A stretch of DNA of 64,000 nucleotides from Parietichytrium sp. I65-24A (taxonomy: Eukaryota > Sar > Bigyra > Thraustochytrida > Thraustochytriidae). The stretch spans positions 62,001 through 126,000 of the forward strand of contig BLSF01000036.1 in the NCBI GenBank assembly GCA_012862575.1, given 5' to 3'. Shown here in pieces: positions 41,036-49,503 of this stretch (its first letter is position 1; every line of letters begins with the position of its first letter). The notes under the pieces are model-generated. The model did no database searches and was not told the origin of the DNA. It worked only from the letters and a program-made list of their open reading frames with translations. The translations under genes were made by a program, and so were the position numbers.

Positions 41036-44000
41036 ATGGCCAAAGTCGAAACAGACCCGAGCCAGACGCTCCCGCCAAAGGACCAAAGCGCTTTCAGGTC
41101 GCTGGCGAAACTGCAAGAGCAAAAGCAGTACAAAAAGTGCCTCAAGACCGCAGAGAGCATCCTCAAGAGCAACCCGAACCATGGCGAGACCATCTCGTTC
41201 AAGGCGCTGACGCTCAATTCGCTGGGCAAGAAGGATGAGGCCATCCAGCTAGCAAAACTTGGTCTGATGAAGACAAAGATGAAGAGCAACGTGTCGTGGC
41301 ATGTGCTCGGTCTTATTTACAGGTCCGACAGGAACTATCCCGAGGCGATCAAGTGCTATCGCAAGGCGCTTAGCTTGCAAGACAGTCCACAGGTGCAGCG
41401 CGACCTCGGGATTCTTCAGATCCAGATCCGGGATCTCAAAGGATACTGTGAAAGCAGGAGGCAGCTTTTGATGAAGCGCTCTGAACTTCGTGGGAACTGG
41501 GTTGGGTTCTGGTACGTTTTTTTCTTTCTTTCTTGGGGGCGGGGGCTGATTTGGATTCGGTTTGTGGTTTGGCGGGAAAGGAGTGGGTTGGTAGATACGT
41601 GGTCTTATCTTTTGCACGGCTCGATCGAAGATCAATAGAAAGCTCTTTTTTAAAACCTCCCACTTTCGTTGATTCAAAGCGTAGCCAAGAGAATAGAGTC
41701 GGTATGGTCGCGACTGCATTTGCGTTGCTACCCATGCAAGTCGCATTACCCAACTGGCCAACATATCTACACCACGGTCTTGAGTCTCTGTTGTTTGCGG
41801 TCAACGAGTATTTCTAACTTTAAATCGTGTTTGTTGGTTAACAGCATCGCTCATCATGCTTGTGGGAATCAGAAGCTTGCCCTCTCTCTCTTGGACACCA
41901 TCATTACTACGATGCAACCAAACGACAGAGAGGCTTACGAGCAGAGTGAGATCTTTCTTTACAAGCTCCTGCTTATGGAGGAGATGGAAGCATACGAAGC
42001 CGCTCTGCTGTTCATGGAAGCCTATGGCGACAGAATTCTAGACAAGAATGGCTTAAAGGAGAGGAAGGGCCGCATTCTTCTCAAGCTCGGCAGATTTGAT
42101 GCTGCAAAGGAAGTTTACTTGGATTTGCACGCAACCAATGCCGAGTGCTACGAGTATCATCGGGGAATTCAGGTACGTTCTCACTCAAAACAAACTTGGT
42201 AGCTTTTTACATGTACGGGAAACACCGCGACCTACTCTGCCACGGCTACTCGATTTTCAATATCGAAGTAAGCTGCCATGTTGTCGCGAATAAAGATGTG
42301 TTAGTACTAACGCGCTCTCCGCAAGGTGCGGTTGGTGACTCTATTCCTAGCACGACATTTTTTTGATCCCGCGTTATGATATCCCCGTCATGTTTTCGGC
42401 ACTGGGTTGCATTTGACTGTTGCTAACAAATACATTTGCTTCTTGTTACGTGAGCAGGCATGTATCCTTGGAACGAATGAGGGCATTCAAGAAATGACAG
42501 GGTGCGAGCTCCCTATTGAGATGGAAGGGTAAGTTATATACGAACGCGAAACCGTCTCGTTGGCCGAGTTGTCAGTGATGAAAGCATTTTCGTTGGAGGT
42601 CGCACTATTTGTCCTGGAACCACGAGTACGTGGAAGAACCCTCTGGGAGCCTAGTAGCATCACCAAAGACCAAAGAATGCGTCCGTTGGCGCCGTCTGAG
42701 GCAAATCTTTCAACGGAATACGGTCTTCCCGCGATGTCTTTTGCAAATCTTCAAAGCGAGGCTTACAGTCGATTTTTTATGTCTCACAGTCTGAAGGAAG
42801 AGGAAAAGGCCCAAATTCTTGAGTTTTACAACAATGCGCCAGCTCGCTTGCCATTTTCTTATCGGAGAATACCCCTTGACTTTGCGGTCGGGGATGACCT
42901 TAAAAAGCGTGCCGATTCCTTTTTGCGTTATGGTCTACGCAAAGGAATCCCTTCTCTTTTCTCCACGCTCCGCCCAATTTACAAGAACGCGGTCGGGAAG
43001 AGGTCCAATAACTACTTCGACAAGGATGGCCATCACACGATCCCTCCATCTGTAGTTGAGGACGCCAAGGCTCGCGTTCAGGTTTTTGGGGACATCATGC
43101 AGTCATACATCGCTGAGCTCCGGAAGAGTGGGTTTCTTCCTGGTGAGAGCGGCGAGAAGGAGGCTCCCACGGTGCTTTTGTGGTGCCTCTTCTTTATGGC
43201 GCAGCATGAAGATATGGTCGGCAATCTGGTACGTTAAATATTCTTGCTTCTATAAATCAGCAGTGGTGGGTCAAGTGTGCGCTTTCTGCTTTCCCTTGAA
43301 GATTAGCATTTATTTGCAGAAACTCGAATACCGACTTTTTCTGTGAGGAAAAATTATCGTGTCTGAGGATAGAACTTGCCGAAGGATGGCATTGAACAGG
43401 GGCTTGCACGATTCGTCTGTCCGCTTGATGAGATAACTATGCAAACATCACAGACCTGTTCTGAATGACAGTGATGCGAACTTGCAAATACAATCTGATG
43501 GATCGATGCAGGTATACATCAAATCAAGCCCCGTCTCTTTAAAGCTGTCCATCGTGACTTCCCATCACTGATCCTTTGGGCTGGTTGTAACAATTCTAAC
43601 TTTGTTCTGTCGAAAATGTGTGATCACGCCTTCAGGATTCCGCTTTGAGCTTGATCAATGAAGCAATCGACCATACACCCACGCTTGTGGACTTGTACCA
43701 TGTAAGTTCACCTTTTTTGGCCCGTGTACGTGGTTGCGCATGTGTTCGAAAGGCTCTCCGTCTCGCTTGGACTTGATGTTTATTTCAAAATTCTTATTCT
43801 ACACCTTTGGAGTGGGGATTCCGCCGAGTTTCTCCCATGAAATCATCTTTGAACTGATCCAATGAGATACCAAAATACGAGACACGCAGCCAACTGCCTC
43901 GCTCGAGTTCAAATCTTCAAATTCGTGTGCGGGGTTCTATTTTCTGTGCTGCAAGAACAACAGTCGTACAGTGCACAACTACACGGGTCTGTGTTTCCTT

Positions 44001-45407
44001 TGTTTCAAACTCGTGCTAATGTCTGTACACACTTAATTTGTATTTTTCTCACAGGTGAAAGGAAGGATTCTCAAGCACGCCGGGGACCTGCTGAATGCTG
44101 CAGATGCTTTGGAGAAGGGAAGGACTTTGGATCTTGCTGACAAGTGGATTAACAGCAAGTCTGCGAAGTTCCAACTCCGTGCAGGACTCATCGAGAAGGG
44201 AGAAAGCGTTGTCTCCCTGTTTACAAAGCATGAAGGTGACAGCCGTGGCTACTTGATGGAAATGCAGTGCATGTGGTTTGAGATCGAGGCAGGCAAGGCA
44301 TTCTACGATGCTGGAAACTTGGGCACGGCTCTCAAATTTTTCACGAGCGTTCAGAAGCACTTCGACGACTTTGTTGATGACCAGTTGGACTTCCACAGTT
44401 ATTGTCTCCGCAAGATGACTCTCTGTTCTTATGTTGGTCTCTTGCGCATGGAGAAGAGCATGCTTAATCACAAGTTCTTTGCTCAAGCTGCACACCACGC
44501 CATTACTTGCTATCTTCACATTAATGACAATATTGCAGAGTTCAAGACCGCGGGTGAAGAGGAAGGCGAGCCTGACTACTCCAAGATGTCCGCCGCTGAG
44601 AAGAAAATGGCCAAGCTGAAGGCCCGCAAAGCAGAGCAGAAGCGCAAGAAGGAGGCCTCCGAGAAGGAAGATTCAAAGAAAGGGTCGGGATCAGGACAGG
44701 CCAAAAAGCGCGGTGGCAGTGACGATGATCCGGACGGCGAGAAGCTTTTAGAGTCCACTGTTGCGGATCCTCTCAAGGCTGCACGAGAGCTGATGGAAAA
44801 GGTCAACCGTTATGCGCCATTGAACTTGCAGACTCATTTGGACACTTTTGAGGTTCAAATGCGCCGAGGTAAATATCTTCAGGCTATCCGTGCGCTGTAC
44901 AGGGGAGCTCGGCTTTTCCGTGGCTCTGAGGGACTCGAGCACCCTGAAATTTTCTCCAGGTTGGTTCCGTTCCTAAAGTTTGTTAGCGATGGCAAGGTTT
45001 CGCATACCGCTTGGACCGTGGGCGGCAAGCAGGAGATGGTGATTTCCTCGGCAGCCAGAGAGGTGATCAACAAGGTCGCTGAAGATTTGGCTGTGAAGGG
45101 CTCTCCAGTGGAACTTGCCAAAAAGTATTTCGAGAAGCACTCTAGCGACGCTGATCTCGAATACCGCATGGCCGCTTGCAAAGCTGTTATCCTCGTGGAT
45201 CCTGCAAGCAAGGATAGTTACATGAAGTCTCTGATGGACGTTCCTTCTGACGCTCGGTATGAGAAGCTCTCCAAGGTGAAAACTTTCATGAAGTCTTTCG
45301 GTTGCTCTGAGGCTCAGTTGAAAGAATACGAGTCCAAGTTGCAAGCCAAGTTTCCTCTTGCTGGACGTGCTGTAGAACCAAGCCCGAAGATGGAAACTGA
45401 GGAATAA
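41036..45407 (+). CDS. NAA15: N-alpha-acetyltransferase 15, NatA auxiliary subunit (six exons)
   Basis: Six exons: 41036-41511, 41845-42172, 42458-42528, 42790-43228, 43636-43701 and 44055-45407, giving 910 aa (Arabidopsis NAA15 is about 897). NAA15 is the TPR scaffold that anchors catalytic NAA10 and the ribosome in the NatA co-translational acetylase. Recognisable blocks follow the family order: TPR start LPPKDQSAFRSLAKLQEQKQYKK, YRIPLDF-type (SYRRIPLDF), TVLLWCLFFMAQHED, HTPTLVDLYHVKGRILKHAGD (across introns 4-5), INSKSAKFQLRAGL, EMQCMWFEIEAG, DFHSYCLRKMTL, a Lys-rich linker and a C-terminal helical region. Donors are GTACGT or GTAAGT. The exon 4 acceptor (TCTCACAG, 42790) is the least certain; other in-phase AGs lie upstream. 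All five introns (333, 285, 261, 407, 353 nt) are long for this window and carry snoRNA-like structures. Confidence 0.95.
41618..41763 (+). ncRNA. Candidate H/ACA snoRNA in NAA15 intron 1 (snR46-like)
   Basis: 5' hairpin: lower stem GGCT 41618-41621 with AGCC 41683-41686; pocket strands 41622-41630 and 41674-41682 (9 nt each); upper stem ATCAA/TTGAT and GAAAG/CTTTC. Box H is AGAGAA at 41688-41693, 14 nt below the upper stem, as the family requires. 3' hairpin: GCGACTGCAT/ATGC-a-AGTCGC (41710-41744), 16 nt before ACA at 41761-41763. The 5' pocket (ATCGAAG left, TCAAA right) complements LSU rRNA UUUGA-UN-CUUCGAU in the peptidyl-transferase region. Counting along the remembered yeast 25S sequence, the selected U is psi2865, the site of yeast snR46. 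The right-hand lower stem of hairpin 2 is ambiguous. Confidence 0.7.
42226..42360 (+). ncRNA. Candidate H/ACA snoRNA in NAA15 intron 2
   Basis: Two hairpins. Hairpin 1: lower stem CGCGAC (42226-42231) with GTCGCG (42283-42288) and an upper stem around GCTACTCGAT/ATCGAAGTAAGC (42245-42273). The hinge reads ATAAAG (42290-42295), one base off the ANANNA box H and 14 nt below the upper stem. Hairpin 2: GTGTTAG (42298-42304) with CTAGCAC (42347-42353), an inner CCGCA/TGCGG stem, and ACA at 42355-42357 one base after the stem. I could not match either pocket to an rRNA site from memory, and the upper stem of hairpin 2 is irregular. Confidence 0.5.
42569..42704 (+). ncRNA. Candidate box C/D snoRNA in NAA15 intron 3
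   Basis: Box C GTGATGA (42575-42581) is perfect. Box D CTGA lies at 42696-42699. A 5 bp terminal stem TTGTC (42569-42573) pairs with GGCAA (42700-42704, including one G-U pair). At 136 nt it is long for the class. No guide was matched to rRNA by eye. If real, it requires exon 4 of NAA15 to start after 42704, which fits the best acceptor at 42790. Confidence 0.42.
43419..43503 (+). ncRNA. Box C/D snoRNA in NAA15 intron 4 (snR56/U25-like)
   Basis: Box C TTGATGA (43425-43431, one mismatch to RTGATGA), box D' CTGA (43461-43464), box C' GTGATGC (43471-43477) and box D CTGA (43495-43498) occur in the right order. A short terminal stem GTCC/GGAT (43419-43422/43500-43503) closes it. Immediately upstream of D' the 15 nt CATCACAGACCTGTT (43446-43460) are exactly complementary to the universally conserved 18S segment AACAGGTCTGTGATG. 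The fifth base before D' (C43456) pairs with the first G of AGGTC, the nucleotide methylated as yeast G1428 (snR56) and human G1490 (U25), site numbers from memory. It is expected to guide 2'-O-methylation there after release from the intron. Confidence 0.82.
43767..43862 (+). ncRNA. Candidate box C/D snoRNA in NAA15 intron 5
   Basis: A perfect 5 bp terminal stem TTGGA (43767-43771) / TCCAA (43858-43862) directly brackets a box C-like TTGATGT (43773-43779, two mismatches to consensus) and box D CTGA (43854-43857). Inside, CTTATTCTACAC (43793-43804) is complementary for 12 nt to LSU rRNA GTGTAGAATAAG (yeast 25S sequence from memory). The following CTTT could be a degenerate D' box. A second possible guide next to box D has only about 8 nt of 18S complementarity. 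The 96 nt length is normal for the class. Confidence 0.55.
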
Positions 45408-45467
45408 GTTTCACAATTTCTAATGTAATTTTTATACAGGTAATAAGTTTTCGAACAATACTTCGTC

Positions 45468-46889
45468 TTAAACTTTCAGGGCGTAGCCGTGCATTTTCCC
45501 CAATTCTGCCAAAGAGAACAACAGCGCACAGATAAAGAGGGCATAGAAGATGGGTTCTCCACCGAAAACAAAATCCTTAACCCATGTGAGCAGTGTGCTT
45601 TTGCGTTCTTCTGATGGGTCCTGGAGGTCGGAGACGTACACCAGGCTGATTAAGCCTTGGACCGGCCCATGGATTGCAAAAATTGTCAAGGCGTTTCGCC
45701 CTGCATTCTCAAATCGCGCTTGAATCACTTTGCCAAACCTGTAAGCGACAAATAATTTAGACGTCGGTAGTGGCGGCTCTTGCTCACCTAAAGTTTGCAA
45801 TCCAACGAGTATTAGGGTGCCGGTTCCGGCGGTGAACAGGGAATAGCTTGGCGAATAGAGCTGCTTGTTGAACGGGATGATCAGGACATGAAGCGCATAT
45901 CCGGCGCAGCAGACTAGAAGAGAAATTAAAACCACCACCACTCGCTTTCTTCCACGCGAGAGGAGAGTGCTCATGGCTCGAAAGCCAAAATAGGCAGATG
46001 AGATTGAGAGAATTGAGGTGAGAAAGCCTTCGGGGTCGTACATGTGTGCAAAGCACCACGCTTCAACCGTCGACTTGGAATTCAAGCAAGCAGTCATCCT
46101 TTGAGAAAACCACATGCCCAAGTGATCCTGTCCGAAAAACAGGCGATCGAGATGACCAGAAGCTGTGCACTTCGGCGTAGAAACGTGACCACGAGTGTCG
46201 CATTGCACCAGAAAATGTTCGTTTCGTGGGAGCTTTTGGGAGAGAGTCCACTCCTCGTTCGGGCCCCAAGTCGACGTCCAGGTAGGCACATGCAGTCCAT
46301 AGGTGATTCCGACGGCAGTTGCAAAAATGAGGAAATGACACACCATCGACAGCATCTTCTGGAACCGCGGCTGTGACATCTTGGTGCATAGAAACTCGAC
46401 CGTGCTTGCGGCTGCAAGCACGAACCCAATTCGGTTCAATATGCCACAGAACCGCAGCCTTTTCAAATTAAATCCAAACGGATAAGATCCTTCGAAGCCG
46501 TTCCCTCCCTGCAAAAGCAGTCCTAGAGCATAGAGTTTGAAGCACCTCTTGCAAGTTCTAGCGCAAGATTGGCCAGAGATTCCGGGCCCTTTGGCCGAGC
46601 ATCGCAGCGACGCGCCAGCAATTACTAGGAACCAGGGCATCACAAAATCGGCGAGATGAATGCCGTCCCATGCGCAATGACCAATCCAGTTGGCGTGCTC
46701 ATCCCCGCACACATCCACGAAGACCATCAGCCAAACGCACATACCCCGGAACACATCCAGCGCTCCATCCCTGACCCCTTGCCCCTGTGCATTAGCGTTG
46801 TCCCCGGCCACTTGACCCTCCTCGCTGCAGCGGCTCTCCCTCTCCCGGTTCAACAATGTCTCCTCTTCAGCTCTCTCACTCTCTTCCAT
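45468..46889 (-). CDS. HGSNAT-like membrane acyltransferase (heparan-alpha-glucosaminide N-acetyltransferase family)
   Basis: Predicted 473 aa single-exon polytopic protein. After an acidic, hydrophilic head (about 40 residues) the family signature appears: ALDVFRGMCVWLMVFVDV, then GHCAWDGIHLADFVMPWFLVIAG. The His before CAWDG (about residue 72) matches the proposed acetyl-carrying His of human HGSNAT. RLRFCGILNRIGFVLAA is the second family block. About ten hydrophobic helices follow. Mammalian HGSNAT moves acetyl from cytosolic acetyl-CoA across the lysosomal membrane to glucosamine of heparan sulfate. Protist and plant members lack heparan sulfate, so the acceptor sugar here is unknown. The N-terminal luminal region of human HGSNAT is absent, as in plant homologues. 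Only 60 bp separate its stop from the NAA15 stop. Confidence 0.83.
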   Translation of the reverse strand: MEESERAEEETLLNRERESRCSEEGQVAGDNANAQGQGVRDGALDVFRGMCVWLMVFVDVCGDEHANWIGHCAWDGIHLADFVMPWFLVIAGASLRCSAKGPGISGQSCARTCKRCFKLYALGLLLQGGNGFEGSYPFGFNLKRLRFCGILNRIGFVLAAASTVEFLCTKMSQPRFQKMLSMVCHFLIFATAVGITYGLHVPTWTSTWGPNEEWTLSQKLPRNEHFLVQCDTRGHVSTPKCTASGHLDRLFFGQDHLGMWFSQRMTACLNSKSTVEAWCFAHMYDPEGFLTSILSISSAYFGFRAMSTLLSRGRKRVVVVLISLLVCCAGYALHVLIIPFNKQLYSPSYSLFTAGTGTLILVGLQTLGEQEPPLPTSKLFVAYRFGKVIQARFENAGRNALTIFAIHGPVQGLISLVYVSDLQDPSEERKSTLLTWVKDFVFGGEPIFYALFICALLFSLAELGKMHGYALKV

Positions 46890-48527
46890 CCCAGCTTACA
46901 CACTGTCCCTCTCTCTTCCTCATCAGTCTCATCAGTCTCTCTTCCAATCTTCCATGAAGTTATTCTTTCACCACGTATCGAAGGAGGAGAAAGAAATTAC
47001 TTTGCAAAGTTGTTTTGAGATTTCGATTGTGATTCCGTAATAGCAGGGAAGGAAGACCTTCTTTTCCTCTGATATCTGATGTCGCTCGTTGGCTGGGCGG
47101 TTGCTGCTTTCGCTGTGATACCCAAACTACAAAGGGCGAGTATGGCGAAGGGCAACTTTGGTGTCGGACATGTCCGTGCACAAGTACTAGGTACCGGTAA
47201 CGAAAGAGAGTGCCACAGTGTGAATTGGACAGTTCATTAGCCGAAAATGATTCTTGTTGATGTGTCTTCCCTCTTCGACTGCAGAAGGGCAGCGGAGTCT
47301 GCGTTTGTTCAACAATTGAAATCAAATATTGATATTGATGAACATGAAGTGAACAACAAAGCCAACGACGCGCACCTCTACCCTTCCCCCTTCATCTTTC
47401 CTCCTTTCCGTCCCACCGACACCTCTCCATTATAATATATAGCTCGTACTCTTCTACCCAGACAGCAACCAAAGATAGCCAGTTACTCAAACTACCCGGT
47501 GCTAATTCCTACGCGTCAAAATTGGTCAGTTTTCAAGAGTTGATCACTTCGTCGTCTGGACTTGGTTTTTATTTGTTTTGCTGATTTACGCAGTCACTGA
47601 TTAAGCGGAGCCACGAAGTGCAGCGCAAACAAGCCCTATTGGAAGGTAGGGTGGACAGGTGGACACTGATCGTCGATGAGATCAATGAGAACGCTTTTGG
47701 CTTGTATGGGAGTATTGGAAAAAAAGGAACGGCGAGCTGTGAACTCGATGCACTGACATATGCGTACAGTCCATCCTAGTAAGGTACAATGTTCAAGAGT
47801 CAAATACAAAGAGGAAGGAGGAGATTCTGGTTGTAAAGTTTCGCGCAAGACAAAACTGCGAGTCGAATTGCGAAGAGAAGAAGAGAAAAGAAGAGAGAAA
47901 AAGAGAGCGTGCAATACTAATACTATCACATGCTTCTCTTTATACTCAAAAGTCACGGTTGTTTTTGCGGAAAGTTCGCCTCGTCGTTTTCCTTATCGCT
48001 AACTGATAAAACAAGTCATGTCAGCCTAGGTTGGCTTGCACATTTTGGAAGCGTTAAAAAAATTGCGGTCTGCAGCGGCCGATGGATCGTTCTAGCCCCA
48101 TTTCTTTGTCGACCGCATCGAGTTCTTCTCGCTCGCTCAATTGCTACTCGCTCGTGCTTGGAATGTCTTGAGTCCTGCCTGACCGTGAGTGAGTGACGCC
48201 GCTAGTGTGTACCAGGTACCCTCCTCACTCACTCACTTCACTCACTCACTGCCCAGCTACGGCACTGCCACGTGCAAAGACTGGCCTAGCTGAGTTGCAA
48301 AAGCACAGAGTACCTACTGGTACACCGAGAGAGACGCTACGTCCTTACGTTACTAAGTGCTCCGCCGTTTCGTCGCATGAGATCAGAGGGACCAGCCCAG
48401 AGCGAAAGCGCGTCCCAGTTGCGTTTGGTCAAACCCCGAACAAGCTGAGTGCCAGGAAAAAGCGCTGGCCTGCGCCGTCTCGTGCTCCGAGCACTTTGCC
48501 TGAATTCTGTACTGAAGCCCAGACGAT
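46890..48527. other. Divergent promoter spacer
   Basis: No supported gene in 1.6 kb. It is pyrimidine-rich next to the HGSNAT-like start. GTAC-type palindromes are clustered at 47184-47199, 48209-48219 (GTACC-a-GGTAC) and 48310-48323 (GTACC-tact-GGTAC). A TpA-rich patch lies near 47430-47510, a GA/GAA tract at about 47873-47907, and (CACT)n at 48226-48250. Confidence 0.6.
48209..48323. promoter_or_regulatory. Pair of GTACC/GGTAC inverted repeats
   Basis: Two inverted repeats with identical 5 bp arms, GTACC...GGTAC, occur at 48209-48219 (1 nt spacer) and 48310-48323 (4 nt spacer), 205-319 bp upstream of the next ATG at 48528. Repetition of the same arms suggests a paired binding site; this is an inference. 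Confidence 0.35.
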
Positions 48528-49142
48528 ATGGGGTCGTTGCTGGGCAAGGAGTACCAGCCGAGAGTGCAGGTGGGCGAGGACACAAGAGTGCACGTGGTGC
48601 TCTCGCTGACGGACGGGGAGCTGCACTTCCCGGATGGGTGCTCTCAAGATGCCGCCTCGGACCGCCTAAGGTCTGTGTTCGCGGACGATGTGTGGCAAGA
48701 TGTGATGAAACACTTCCGCACTCTTCATGCAGGTGATGTGGACGAGCAAAAGTTTGTGGTTGTGAAAGCTCTCCGCGAACTTCATCCTCACCTCGAGTAT
48801 CGGATCTCTGTTCGAAAGTCGCAGGCGAGGATCATCATTACCTCCAATAGAAGACCTCGGTCTCTTTCCAGCAACGAGATCAACAACAAGTCTGACGGAC
48901 ACATGCAGAATCACTTAAAGCAGGTTCTTTCGGAAAGCAAGTCCCCGCGAAGCGACAAGGTAAAAAAATACTCAACTGCTGGGACCAGAACGGCAACAGA
49001 AGCGGCAACTGCAGAGAAGCTGGCGTCCAGCCTTTCGAGGAAGCACGCTTCTGCCGACTACACACTTCGGAAAGCTGCCGAGTCTGCCGACGAGGAGCCC
49101 GTTCCCAAGCCAATCAAACTACAGCTTCCTGCTGTGGTGTGA
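48528..49142 (+). CDS. Uncharacterised 204 aa protein
   Basis: Single-exon predicted protein that I do not recognise. It starts MGSLLGKEY, giving a Gly at position 2 that could allow N-myristoylation, although the downstream residues are not ideal. Residues 1-105 look folded, with alternating strands and helices (for example RVHVVLSLTDGELHFPDG, then QKFVVVKALRELHPHLEYRI). The rest is Ser/Lys/Ala-rich and probably disordered or helical. The in-frame stop, the absence of overlap with other plausible genes and the alternating gene order support it. It converges with UROS across 361 bp. Function unknown. Confidence 0.6.
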   Translation: MGSLLGKEYQPRVQVGEDTRVHVVLSLTDGELHFPDGCSQDAASDRLRSVFADDVWQDVMKHFRTLHAGDVDEQKFVVVKALRELHPHLEYRISVRKSQARIIITSNRRPRSLSSNEINNKSDGHMQNHLKQVLSESKSPRSDKVKKYSTAGTRTATEAATAEKLASSLSRKHASADYTLRKAAESADEEPVPKPIKLQLPAVV

Positions 49143-49503
49143 TTTTTCACTCGGTTGGCATTAGAGCCCGACGGAGCCTTTTTGGCGTAGCTTACGTGTG
49201 ACTTGTTTGCACTCACTGTCAGCACCTCTGTGGTAGCGTTGGAAGTAAATTCAGAATTCAGATGGAGACGAATGAATGGATTAGTCTGTTAACGAGCAGT
49301 CGGCCAAGTCGGTAGTGCTCGAAAACGACTGCGCGAACTCTGTGAAAGCTCGGACCATGTTAAACTCGCTTTCCAGACTGCTAGGTTGTGATCGTTCTTT
49401 TGAGAATATTGGCCGAGATGATGTGGTAGTCACGCCCCAGCTCTATGTATGTTTTCTCCTCCTACAATGGAACATTTTAGCTTCTAGCTTATCCTAGTTT
49501 ACA
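49143..49503. other. Convergent 3' spacer
   Basis: This 361 bp spacer lies between two stop codons. A short plus-strand frame (49315-49497) shows no family feature. Nothing else was seen. Confidence 0.55.

Noticed and set aside
41512-41638. NAA15 exon 1 frame read through the donor to a stop at 41638
   Set aside because: The residues after 41511 (FFFLSWGRG) are unlike NAA15. Splicing at GTACGT (41512) to 41845 restores the family alignment.
42560-42789. Coding use of the open frame before the chosen exon 4
   Set aside because: In-phase acceptors exist (for example before 42655 or 42757), but the extra residues do not align with NAA15, and the best pyrimidine tract and CAG are at 42770-42789. 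Kept as an alternative.
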